A stretch of DNA of 64,000 nucleotides, from the NCBI GenBank assembly GCA_015056495.1, contig SVGC01000001.1, forward strand, positions 92,820 to 156,819, given 5' to 3'. Made by a program: the position numbers and the translations under genes. The stretch is from Butyrivibrio sp. Lineage in GTDB: Bacteria; Bacillota; Clostridia; Lachnospirales; Lachnospiraceae. Below the pieces are notes generated by a model. The model made no database searches. It saw nothing but the letters and a program-made list of their open reading frames with translations, and was not told the origin of the DNA. Shown piece after piece: positions 55,091-62,734 of this stretch; position 1 is the first letter of the stretch, and each line of letters starts with the position of its first letter.

Positions 55091-55215
55091 ATATCCTAGG
55101 AAATTGCTTTTTTATGATATAAAAACACTCCGCTATGGATGTGCACTCGCGTGATAGGTAAATGTTGTATAAATGCAACCGCACTCGACGCGACAAAGCG
55201 AAAGGGAGTAAAGGT

Positions 55216-56679
55216 ATGAAGCAGACTACAATTGAACAGGTAAAAGAAATAGCAGTATCCGGGGACTACAAGCTGATTCCTGTTAAGAGAGAGATCCTCT
55301 CTGACATCTCGACACCGGTAGAAGTTATGCGCAAGCTGCAAAATGTAAGTGACCACGCTTTTTTGCTTGAGAGTGTGGAAGATTCCAGACAGTGGGGCAG
55401 ATATTCATTTCTGGGCTATGACCCGACAATGGAGCTCACAGCCAGAGGAAATAAGCTGTATATCAAAAACGGCGCGGTTAAAGAAATTGAAACAGCGCAC
55501 CCTGGGGAATATGTTAAAAAGCTGGTGAAGGAGAACCGCGCTCCAAGACTTGAGGATTTCCCTACATTTACAGGTGGCCTTGTAGGTTATTTTTCCTATG
55601 ATTACATGCAATATGGCGAGCCATCTCTTCATTTTCAGGCAAAAGAGGATATTGAATGTCCTGACATGGATCTCATGCTGTTTGAGAATCTGATTGCCTT
55701 TGACAATTTCAAACAAAAGATTGTACTTATATCAAATGTACACGTTGATGATCTTGAAAAATCATATGACATAGCTGTGAGCAAGCTACAGGAGATGGAA
55801 GACCTTATAAAATATGGCGCTTCCAAAGAGCAGGAATCCGGAAGGCTTTTGGAGGAGATCAAGCCACTTTTTTCCAAAGAGGAGTACTGTCAGAAGGTTG
55901 AAAAAGTCAAAAATCATATATTTGAAGGAGATATATTCCAGCTTGTGCTCTCAAACCCAATGAAAGCACGGTTTGAAGGAAGCCTCTTTGATACCTACAG
56001 AGTCCTTAGAACAACTAATCCTTCACCATATATGTTCTATTTTGCCGGAGATATTGAGATTGCAGGTGCTTCTCCGGAGACCCTGGTAAAAGTTGAAAAT
56101 GGCGAGATCAGGACTTTCCCACTGGCAGGAACAAGGCCAAGAGGCAAGGACTACGAGGAAGATCAGGCTCTGGAAAAGGAACTGCTTGCTGATGAAAAAG
56201 AGAGAGCCGAGCATAACATGCTGGTGGATCTTGGAAGGAACGATCTTGGCAGACTCTGCGATTTCGGAACAGTCGAAGTTGAGAAATACATGTCCATCGA
56301 AAGATATTCCCATGTAATGCACATTGGATCGGCTGTAAAAGGAAGACTATCTGCTGACAGACAGGCTGTAGATGCCATTGACAGCGTGCTTCCTGCAGGA
56401 ACTCTCTCCGGAGCACCCAAGATAAGAGCTTGCGAAATAATTGATGAGCTTGAGGACAATAAGCGCGGCATCTATGGCGGAGCCATCGGATACGTTGATT
56501 TTACAGGTAATCTTGATACCTGCATTGCCATTAGATTTGCCTACAAGAAAAATGGCTATGTATTTGTAAGGTCGGGAGCCGGCATTGTGGCAGACAGCGT
56601 TCCGGAGAATGAATATCAGGAATGCATCAACAAAGCCAAGGCAGTAGTACTGGCGATCAAAGAGGCTCAAGAGGTGTAA
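55216..56679 (+). CDS. trpE: anthranilate synthase component I
   Basis: 487 residues from ATG 55216, set by AAAGGGAGTAAAGGT; a longer frame from 55162 has no RBS. Converts chorismate to anthranilate with ammonia from TrpG. Motifs: LLESVEDSRQWGRYSFLGYD (tryptophan-binding site region), FTGGLVGYFSYDYMQYG, IFQLVLSNPM, YMFYFAGDIEIAGASPETLV (about 278-297) and AGTLSGAPKIRACEIIDELE (about 395-414), then RAGAGIVADS-like RSGAGIVADSVPENEY. Product inhibition by Trp is expected. Controlled by the T-box. trpG follows after 82 bp. Confidence 0.96.
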   Translation: MKQTTIEQVKEIAVSGDYKLIPVKREILSDISTPVEVMRKLQNVSDHAFLLESVEDSRQWGRYSFLGYDPTMELTARGNKLYIKNGAVKEIETAHPGEYVKKLVKENRAPRLEDFPTFTGGLVGYFSYDYMQYGEPSLHFQAKEDIECPDMDLMLFENLIAFDNFKQKIVLISNVHVDDLEKSYDIAVSKLQEMEDLIKYGASKEQESGRLLEEIKPLFSKEEYCQKVEKVKNHIFEGDIFQLVLSNPMKARFEGSLFDTYRVLRTTNPSPYMFYFAGDIEIAGASPETLVKVENGEIRTFPLAGTRPRGKDYEEDQALEKELLADEKERAEHNMLVDLGRNDLGRLCDFGTVEVEKYMSIERYSHVMHIGSAVKGRLSADRQAVDAIDSVLPAGTLSGAPKIRACEIIDELEDNKRGIYGGAIGYVDFTGNLDTCIAIRFAYKKNGYVFVRSGAGIVADSVPENEYQECINKAKAVVLAIKEAQEV

Positions 56680-56761
56680 GTATTGACTTTGAAGGTTTTC
56701 ATTAAGAAAATGCGGAATATAACTAATGGCATAGATTCTCAGAAAAAGGGGAGAGCATAAC

Positions 56762-57328
56762 ATGATCTTGATAATAGATAATTATGATAGTTTTACATAT
56801 AACTTATATCAAATGATAGGCAGCATTGCACCTGATATCAAGGCTGTAAGAAATGATGCTATGACAGTTGAGGAGATAGAAAAACTTGGCCCGGAGAAGA
56901 TAGTCCTTTCTCCAGGACCTGGCAAACCATCAGAAGCAGGTATCTGCGAAGAAGTAGTAAAAAAGCTTTCGGGCAAGATCCCTATCCTTGGCGTGTGCCT
57001 TGGACATCAGGCTATATGCGAAGCCTTTGGAGGAACTGTTGGACATGCCTCAAGACTTATGCATGGTAAGCAGTCAGATACAGAGCTGGATACATCGTCA
57101 CCTCTTTTTAACGGATTAGAAAAAGAAGTGAAGGTAGCCAGATACCATTCCCTGTCACTGCAGGAAGATACCCTTCCGGATTGTCTCAAAGTGACAGCCA
57201 GAGCTGATGACGGCGAGATCATGGCTGTCGAGCACAAGGACTATCCGGTATATGGCTTGCAGTTTCATCCGGAGAGCATCATGACTCCTGATGGAAAAAA
57301 GATGTTGGAGAACTTTGTGAGGCTGTGA
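56762..57328 (+). CDS. trpG: anthranilate synthase component II (glutamine amidotransferase)
   Basis: 188 residues. Class I amidotransferase giving ammonia to TrpE. Motifs: IIDNYDSFTYNLYQMIG at the N-terminus, GPGKPSEAG, the nucleophile Cys in GVCLGHQAICEAFGG (about residue 79), and HPESIMTPDGKK with the catalytic His and Glu. It could also serve aminodeoxychorismate synthase, as in Bacillus. The rest of the trp pathway (trpDCFBA) does not follow; REP copy 3 begins two bases after the stop. Confidence 0.94.
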   Translation: MILIIDNYDSFTYNLYQMIGSIAPDIKAVRNDAMTVEEIEKLGPEKIVLSPGPGKPSEAGICEEVVKKLSGKIPILGVCLGHQAICEAFGGTVGHASRLMHGKQSDTELDTSSPLFNGLEKEVKVARYHSLSLQEDTLPDCLKVTARADDGEIMAVEHKDYPVYGLQFHPESIMTPDGKKMLENFVRL

Positions 57329-57330
57329 AG

Positions 57331-57411
57331 GAGTCACTGTGAGTCACTGGGGACGTATCAAAATGACTCATTGTATGCAATGAGTCATTTTGATACGTCC
57401 CCGGTGACTCT
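57331..57411. repeat. REP/BIME-like element, copy 3
   Basis: 57341-57410 is a near-perfect palindrome of two GAGTCACTGGGGACGTATCA arms around TTGTATGCAA. An extra partial arm (GAGTCACT) precedes it at 57331. It lies at the 3' end of trpG. Confidence 0.9.
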
Positions 57412-57521
57412 ATAACGAATAAACATATATGATATAATGAATTAGCGTTCAATAATAAGGCTATAGTCATCAGGTTATATTCAATGTCGCAATTGTCATT
57501 GTCTAATGGATAGGGGGAACT

Positions 57522-58967
57522 ATGAGCAGCAATCTATCAATTGAGCAAATTGTACTGATCAATAATCTTCTTTATTGTGAGAAATTCGGCAATCCCAAGA
57601 CAGACTTTTTGTCTTCTTCCAATGAATGTAATAGTGTTGGCCAATATGTTGAAAGTGTACTGGCTAATATTCATTTTGTTGATGACAAAGAGTATCGTAC
57701 AGGAATGCTTGGCTATGAGTTTAAAGAAATCTTTAATGCTATTAATTGTGATGAACGCTTGAAAAGTCTTGTGATACGCGAGATACACATTGAAGATGCT
57801 GAGGCTGGTGGTGGTAGAAGCGTCTATCTGTATGATCCGGAAGCAAAAGAGGCTATTGTTGCTTTTAAAGGTACAGAAAGTGATGCAGAGTGGGTAGATA
57901 ATGTAACTGGACTATATAAAGTTCCGACTGATTTTCAGCAAAATGCACTTGCATGGTTCCAGTCTTTAACGTTTGACGATTGTGATACGATCACAGTTAC
58001 CGGTCATTCAAAAGGTGGCAATAAGGCGAAGTTTATTACCATTATGGATGAAAAGGTAGATGATTGTTATGCATATGATGGTCAGGGCTTTTCAGATGGA
58101 TTTATCAGGAAATACTCAAATGAGATAATACAAAATAGCGCCAAGATCCACAATATCAATGAAGAGAGTGACTTCGTCAATATCCTTTTAAATGATGTTG
58201 GTGAAAAGCAGTTTTATCTGGGTACAAACTTTGGAAGACTTGGATTTGCAGAAAATCACTGCTCTAATGCAATTCTGTTTTTTGACGATGATGGTAAAGC
58301 CTTTGTCTGGAAAGCTGATGGCCAGGACAAGAAGATGGCAGACCTTGATGAAATGCTAAACAGTTTCATAAGAGCATGCCTTATGACCACTAGAGTTCAG
58401 GTAGCCGATATGCTTGGCAATGTCATAAAAAATGCTTTTAAAGGTGATACTGACGGCCTGGCAGATGTTTTTTGCGACGAGAGATATTCTGATAGTGCAG
58501 CAAAGCTCATTTCATATGTGCTTCGGTATAAAACTCAAAATCCGCAAATGGCCAAGAATATCAAGACTATCCTGCTTCAAAATGGCTTTAGCAGTTCAAT
58601 GATCGATGCCATTAATTTCATAACCGGCAGTGATATTATCATGGAAGTAATAGGGAAAAACAAAGGAGCTATGATCTCACTCCTAAAGAGTAATCATGCT
58701 CCGGCAAATGTAATAGCTTTTTTAAATAAGCATGAAGGTCTTTTCGACTTTATTGTGCTTGTTTCAAAATATATGCGCATAGAAAGTCCGCTCAGATTCA
58801 GTGGAAAAGATCTGCAGCCTGGTCAAAGCGTATGGAGCCTGCGAGATACCTCAACCAAATCTAATTCAAAGAATAGATTGGTCATCATCGCAGCTGCCGC
58901 AGGAGCCTTGGCAGTGGTGCTGGGTACCGTTGCTGCAGTCAGAGCTTTGTTTGTGAAGAAATCATAA
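57522..58967 (+). CDS. DUF2974 (Mbeg1-like) alpha/beta-hydrolase with C-terminal membrane anchor
   Basis: 481 residues; RBS AGGGGG before ATG 57522. Lipase-like fold: AIVAFKGTESDAEWVDNV (oxyanion strand) and the nucleophile elbow VTGHSKGGNKA with Ser at about 163. These are DUF2974 family marks. The middle (about 250-430) is helical. The last 30 residues form one span, LVIIAAAAGALAVVLGTVAA then a basic end, so the enzyme is tail-anchored with the hydrolase in the cytosol. Substrate unknown. REP elements flank it on both sides. Confidence 0.8.
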   Translation: MSSNLSIEQIVLINNLLYCEKFGNPKTDFLSSSNECNSVGQYVESVLANIHFVDDKEYRTGMLGYEFKEIFNAINCDERLKSLVIREIHIEDAEAGGGRSVYLYDPEAKEAIVAFKGTESDAEWVDNVTGLYKVPTDFQQNALAWFQSLTFDDCDTITVTGHSKGGNKAKFITIMDEKVDDCYAYDGQGFSDGFIRKYSNEIIQNSAKIHNINEESDFVNILLNDVGEKQFYLGTNFGRLGFAENHCSNAILFFDDDGKAFVWKADGQDKKMADLDEMLNSFIRACLMTTRVQVADMLGNVIKNAFKGDTDGLADVFCDERYSDSAAKLISYVLRYKTQNPQMAKNIKTILLQNGFSSSMIDAINFITGSDIIMEVIGKNKGAMISLLKSNHAPANVIAFLNKHEGLFDFIVLVSKYMRIESPLRFSGKDLQPGQSVWSLRDTSTKSNSKNRLVIIAAAAGALAVVLGTVAAVRALFVKKS

Positions 58968-58970
58968 TGT

Positions 58971-59022
58971 GAGCCAGTGGGGACGTATCAAACGAGTCAT
59001 TTTGATACGTCCCCATTGACTA
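58971..59022. repeat. REP/BIME-like element, copy 4 (short)
   Basis: GTGGGGACGTATCAAA and TTTTGATACGTCCCCA form a shortened palindrome around CGAGTCA. It lies between the convergent DUF2974 and UDP-glucose dehydrogenase genes. Confidence 0.88.
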
Positions 59023-59037
59023 TCATATTGGACGAGA

Positions 59038-60516
59038 TTAATCTCTCTGGAAGAGGTCTCTTGTGTATACTTTGTCCTTTACATCGTCCAGCTTGTTACT
59101 GTAACGGTTAGCAATGATGGAATGACTTCTCTTCTTGAATTCATCAAGATCATTAACAACTTCGCTACCAAAGAATGTTGAACCATCTTCAAGTGTTGGC
59201 TCGTAGATGATGACCTTGGCGCCTTTTGCCTTGATCCTCTTCATGACACCCTGGATAGAAGACTGGCGGAAGTTGTCTGAGTTGGATTTCATAGTAAGTC
59301 TGTATACGCCTACAACTACCTCGTGCTCTTTGTTTTTGGAAAAGGCTTCTGAATTGCCATAGGCGCCGGCAATTTCAAGAACTCTGTCAGCGATGAAGTC
59401 TTTTCGTGTGCGGTTTGACTCAACAATAGCTTCAATAAGGTTTTCAGGAACGTCCTGATAGTTGGCAAGGAGCTGCTTGGTATCCTTTGGAAGGCAATAG
59501 CCACCATAGCCAAATGAAGGGTTGTTGTAATGAGTTCCGATACGAGGATCGAGACATACACCATTTATGATCTGGCTTGTATTAAGGCCTTTAGTCTCTG
59601 CATAAGTATCCAGCTCGTTGAAATAGGATACTCTAAGAGCAAGATATGTATTAGCAAAAAGTTTTACAGCCTCTGCTTCTGTAAGTCCCATGAACAGTGT
59701 ATCGATATTTTTCTTGATAGCTGCTTCCTGAAGAAGTGAAGCAAATTCGTGAGCAGCCTTTACAAGACGCTCGTCCTCAAGGTCTGTACCTACGATGATT
59801 CTTGAAGGATACAGATTGTCATACAGAGCCTTTGATTCACGAAGGAACTCAGGACTGAAGATTATATTCTTAGTATTGAATTTCTTTCTGACTGATTCTG
59901 TATATCCAACAGGAATAGTAGATTTGATGACCATGATGGCATCAGGGTTTACAGACATAACAAGTTCAATAACTGCCTCTACAGCTGATGTGTCAAAATA
60001 GTTCATTTTAGCATCATAGTTAGTAGGTGCTGCAATGATTACAAAATCAGCATCTTTATATGCAGCAGCTCCGTCAAGAGTAGCTGTAAGATCAAGCTCT
60101 TTTTCTGCCAGATACTGCTCAATATAGTCATCCTGAATAGGAGATTTCTTATTATTGATCATCTCAACCTTCTCAGGAATGATATCTACTGCAGTTACGT
60201 GATTGTGCTGTGCAAGGAGAGTAGCCAGTGAGAGACCAACGTAGCCTGTTCCTGCAACTGCAATTTTTTTAGGAGATACTTTTTCAAAAGAAGTATTATC
60301 TCCTGACTCTTCAAAGAGACTTACCACATCAAACTGAAGTGTATCAGCAAGAGCCTCAAGCTGAGCAATTGATGGCATGTATTCGCCTGCTTCAAGATGA
60401 CTGATCATGCTGCGGTTGATTCCTGTTGATTCTGAGAGCTGAGCCTGAGTAAGCCCAAGAGCCTTACGCTGTGCACTTACTGTCTCTGCAAGTAAAGATT
60501 GTGACAATTTTTTCAT
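59038..60516 (-). CDS. XRE-family HTH domain fused to UDP-glucose 6-dehydrogenase
   Basis: 492 residues. Residues about 10-66 form a Cro/C1-type helix-turn-helix ([20 protein letters not shown], then [20 protein letters not shown]). From about 83 a complete HasB-type UDP-glucose dehydrogenase follows: Rossmann [30 protein letters not shown], the catalytic Cys in [12 protein letters not shown] (about 345) and a C-terminal UDP-binding part ([20 protein letters not shown]). It should convert UDP-glucose to UDP-glucuronate and may also bind DNA. AGGGGTA precedes the ATG. Three matching palindromes lie upstream. A frame error joining two genes is unlikely, as the frame is continuous. Confidence 0.9.
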   Translation of the reverse strand: MKKLSQSLLAETVSAQRKALGLTQAQLSESTGINRSMISHLEAGEYMPSIAQLEALADTLQFDVVSLFEESGDNTSFEKVSPKKIAVAGTGYVGLSLATLLAQHNHVTAVDIIPEKVEMINNKKSPIQDDYIEQYLAEKELDLTATLDGAAAYKDADFVIIAAPTNYDAKMNYFDTSAVEAVIELVMSVNPDAIMVIKSTIPVGYTESVRKKFNTKNIIFSPEFLRESKALYDNLYPSRIIVGTDLEDERLVKAAHEFASLLQEAAIKKNIDTLFMGLTEAEAVKLFANTYLALRVSYFNELDTYAETKGLNTSQIINGVCLDPRIGTHYNNPSFGYGGYCLPKDTKQLLANYQDVPENLIEAIVESNRTRKDFIADRVLEIAGAYGNSEAFSKNKEHEVVVGVYRLTMKSNSDNFRQSSIQGVMKRIKAKGAKVIIYEPTLEDGSTFFGSEVVNDLDEFKKRSHSIIANRYSNKLDDVKDKVYTRDLFQRD

Positions 60517-60597
60517 CGTTTGTACCCCTATAATAGTTGCTTTTGGTTATTAATTTAATGCTGTTATAAAGCATGTTGTTATGAATTATCTTCTTGA

Positions 60598-60614
60598 TGT
60601 TATGAATAATAACA
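60598..60614. promoter_or_regulatory. 17-bp palindromic operator A
   Basis: TGTTAT-GAATA-ATAACA, a perfect 6-5-6 inverted repeat 82 bp upstream of the XRE-UGDH start codon. Confidence 0.6.
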
Positions 60615-60639
60615 TAAAAAGAATATCAATTCCCAAATA

Positions 60640-60659
60640 TAGTAACATAATGATTACTA
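60640..60659. promoter_or_regulatory. related inverted repeat TAGTAA-N8-TTACTA
   Basis: TAGTAACATAATGATTACTA has perfect 6-bp arms and contains the GTAACA half seen in operator B, but with a longer spacer, so its relation to the 17-bp sites is uncertain. Confidence 0.4.
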
Positions 60660-60692
60660 AATGTAAATAATTAATGGACAGGCAGAGGATGG

Positions 60693-60709
60693 TGTTATAT
60701 ATAGTAACA
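60693..60709. promoter_or_regulatory. 17-bp palindromic operator B
   Basis: TGTTAT-ATATA-GTAACA, same spacing as A and C with one base changed in the right arm. Confidence 0.55.
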
Positions 60710-60733
60710 TTACACTTTGGCAATGAATTGATT

Positions 60734-60750
60734 TGTTATTATTTATAACA
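60734..60750. promoter_or_regulatory. 17-bp palindromic operator C
   Basis: TGTTAT-TATTT-ATAACA, a perfect 6-5-6 inverted repeat identical in its arms to operator A. Confidence 0.55.
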
Positions 60751-60847
60751 ATTGAATTCAAGATGGTCGCGTGACATAGAATATGTAGAAAATAGGAAAA
60801 GATGTAAATTGAAAAGGAAACTGTTTATATAGGAAAATGTAATGTAA

Positions 60848-61156
60848 CATGCTACCAATGAGGAAAATAGGAAAGGTAGCATGGGGAATGAGGCTGTTAA
60901 GCATGCTACCATCGGGGAAAACGCCAAAGGTAGCATGCAACAAAGGCGCAAAAAGCATGCCACCATCAAGAAAAACGCCAAAGGTAGCATGCAACAAAGG
61001 CGCAAAAAGCATGCCACCATCGGTAAAAACGCCAAAGGTAGCATGCAACAAAGGCGCAAAAAGCATGCCACCATCGGGGAAAACGGCAAAAGTAGCATGC
61101 AACAAAGGTGCAAAAAGCATGCCACCATCGGTAAAAACGCCAAAGGTAGCATGAAC
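60848..61156. repeat. 54-bp tandem repeat array with internal inverted repeats
   Basis: A unit of 54 bp recurs exactly, with ACGCCAAAGG-type anchors at 60921, 60975, 61029, 61083 and 61137, plus a degenerate first copy. Each unit has GCATGCYACC, 18 nt and GGTAGCATGC, able to form a 10-bp hairpin, then a 16-nt A/G-rich linker. The loop varies mainly in three bases after ATC. Because 54 is a multiple of three, several frames stay open on both strands (18-residue peptide repeats), but none has a convincing start. I treat it as noncoding. Confidence 0.9.
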
Positions 61157-61206
61157 TAAGCACCTTCAATGCGACTTTTAAGCGCCTTCAATGCGATTTC
61201 TAAGCC
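61157..61206 (+). repeat. 22-bp tandem duplication after the 54-bp array
   Basis: TAAGCACCTTCAATGCGACT and TAAGCGCCTTCAATGCGATT start at 61157 and 61179, each continuing two more bases, followed by a partial TAAGCCC. Confidence 0.8.
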
Positions 61207-61285
61207 CAAACTGCATATGAAATTCAATTGTCAGCTATAGAGCTGATTGAATGGAAACTGAATTATTACAATTTTGATAGATTTG

Positions 61286-61314
61286 TTTCACATTAATGAC
61301 AATGACTGTATACT
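61286..61314 (+). promoter_or_regulatory. promoter of the small peptide gene
   Basis: TTTCAC (61286-61291), 17-bp spacer, TATACT (61309-61314), giving a leader of about 60 nt. Confidence 0.5.
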
Positions 61315-61382
61315 GAACATGTATCAAAATTTTTAATTGATTAACGAAGTATACAAATAAATTATGAAAAGGGGAGAAAAAT

Positions 61383-61526
61383 ATGAGTTCAAAATGGATT
61401 CAGCCAGAAATCACAGAACTTGATTTTGATCAAACACTTACAGTAGATCCAGTTGGAGGAGAAGCACCATTAGTGCCACCAGCACCAATTGAGGATGACA
61501 TTAACAACATTAGTGCTGCTTGCTGA
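61383..61526 (+). CDS. 47-residue RiPP-precursor-like peptide
   Basis: Complete frame with a strong RBS (AAAAGGGGAG) six or seven bases before ATG 61383. The N-terminal part MSSKWIQPEITELDFDQTL has a W-x-x-P-x-I-x-x-L pattern, close to the YxxPxL leader motif of Firmicute lasso and related peptides. A double glycine at 25-26 could mark leader cleavage, leaving a Pro-rich acidic core ending in ISAAC, with one Cys at the C-terminus. It has its own promoter and terminator. No modifying enzyme, protease or ABC exporter is seen nearby, so the RiPP reading is an inference; a small surface or toxin-like peptide is possible. Confidence 0.7.
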   Translation: MSSKWIQPEITELDFDQTLTVDPVGGEAPLVPPAPIEDDINNISAAC

Positions 61527-61563
61527 TAATAATTAGGCAAGAAACAACAAAATGAAGAGTTGT

Positions 61564-61597
61564 AAAAGCGGTAACTGAAATATGTTGCCGCTTTTTT
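61564..61597 (+). terminator. terminator of the small peptide gene
   Basis: AAAGCGGTAAC pairs with GTTGCCGCTTT (one G-T pair) around TGAAATAT and is followed by a T run. Confidence 0.88.
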
Positions 61598-61626
61598 ATG
61601 CAATTTTCTACCTAAAAAACAATGAA

Positions 61627-61655
61627 TTGACATAGCTTCGCAATTTGAATATTCT
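61627..61655 (+). promoter_or_regulatory. promoter of the GT8-GH5 genes
   Basis: TTGACA (61627-61632), 17-bp spacer, TATTCT (61650-61655). Confidence 0.7.
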
Positions 61656-61712
61656 AAAGAAGACGTATTTACGTTATTATTTTGGGGTTACGAGAATATT
61701 ATGGGGGATTTA

Positions 61713-62690
61713 ATGAATAATTATACTGTTGTTTTTTCTTCGGATGATAACTACATTGTACCTACATATGTTGCTATACATTCTTTGTTATATCATGCAC
61801 GCCGTAATGATTGTTATGATGTTTATGTCCTGGCACCTGGAAATCTTATGGATTCCAGTAAGGACACAATAAGTTCCATAGAAAAAGAATTCACTAATCT
61901 TAAGATACATTTTATAAACCTTGGAGATGCATTTAGCTCATCAAGCCTGTTTCTTGATCATACCTCTATTCCTACAATGTATAGACTCCTTTTGCCGAGT
62001 CTTTTGCCGGACTGCGATAAGTGCCTGTATCTGGATGGAGATATTCTTGTAACAGGAGATATGTCAGAGCTGTTTGATATTGATATGGAAGGATATTATG
62101 TGGGAGGTGTTAGAGATATAGAGGCTGACATCTGCATCAAAAAGTTTGATTATGATTGTACTCCTCCCGATTGTGAGAATTATATTAATGCTGGTTTATT
62201 ACTTATGAATCTCCGTCTGATGAGAGAAGATGGCATTGAACAGAAGTTTATGGAATATGCCGGCAAGAAGCTGATGTTTGCAGATCAGGATATAGTAAAT
62301 ATCGTATGTCATGGCAAGATCAGATTTTTAGAACTTAAGTTTAATACTATAGTTAAGTATACTTTTGTAAATTATAAGCAAAAACATTATAGCAGCTATA
62401 TTACTGATAAATATCCAATCCAGGAAATATACGATGCTATTGATCATCCGGTAATGATACATTATGCTCAGGCAATAAAACCCTGGCAATGCAGGTATGT
62501 ATACAAAGGCGAAAAATGGTACAGATACATCAAAAAGAATGTTCCAGATAATATCTACAGGGAACATATTTTGCCTTATATCAAAAAATATGATGATGTC
62601 GATACAATAAAAAGAAGGATCTTTTTACGTTGGATATTATATAAATTAGGTATTTTCCGCTTGGTATTAAATAAGCAGCATAGATTGTAA
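61713..62690 (+). CDS. GT8 family glycosyltransferase
   Basis: 325 residues from ATG 61713, with GGGGG at 61703-61707; ATG 61701 is in frame but lies on this RBS. Retaining GT-A fold: VVFSSDDNYIVPTYVAIHSL at the N-terminus, KCLYLDGDILVTGDMSELF with the metal-binding DxD (about 108), YINAGLLLMNLRLMRE, ADQDIVNIVCHGKIRFL and the C-terminal HYAQAIKPWQ with the second metal His. Sugar donor probably UDP-glucose or UDP-galactose, as in LgtC-like enzymes. It is next to the small peptide gene and 44 bp before a GH5 gene. Confidence 0.92.
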   Translation: MNNYTVVFSSDDNYIVPTYVAIHSLLYHARRNDCYDVYVLAPGNLMDSSKDTISSIEKEFTNLKIHFINLGDAFSSSSLFLDHTSIPTMYRLLLPSLLPDCDKCLYLDGDILVTGDMSELFDIDMEGYYVGGVRDIEADICIKKFDYDCTPPDCENYINAGLLLMNLRLMREDGIEQKFMEYAGKKLMFADQDIVNIVCHGKIRFLELKFNTIVKYTFVNYKQKHYSSYITDKYPIQEIYDAIDHPVMIHYAQAIKPWQCRYVYKGEKWYRYIKKNVPDNIYREHILPYIKKYDDVDTIKRRIFLRWILYKLGIFRLVLNKQHRL

Positions 62691-62734
62691 TTCTGTTTTT
62701 GAGTATAGTGTCAGATCTATAAGAGGGGTAGATA

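Noticed and set aside
55162..55215. trpE start at 55162
   Set aside because: No RBS there, while AAAGGGAG stands before ATG 55216 and the family N-terminus starts there.
57331..59022. Insertion sequence ends flanking the DUF2974 gene
   Set aside because: The flanking palindromes are REP-like elements also found singly at other gene ends, and there is no transposase or target-site duplication.
60848..61156. CRISPR array
   Set aside because: The 54-bp units are joined without unique spacers, and what varies is only a few bases inside a hairpin loop. No cas gene is present.
60849..61159. Protein-coding genes made of 18-residue repeats (frames starting at 60849 and 60881, and two on the minus strand)
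   Set aside because: The repeat length is a multiple of three, so open frames arise in several registers by default. None has a convincing RBS, and the competing frames give unrelated peptides.
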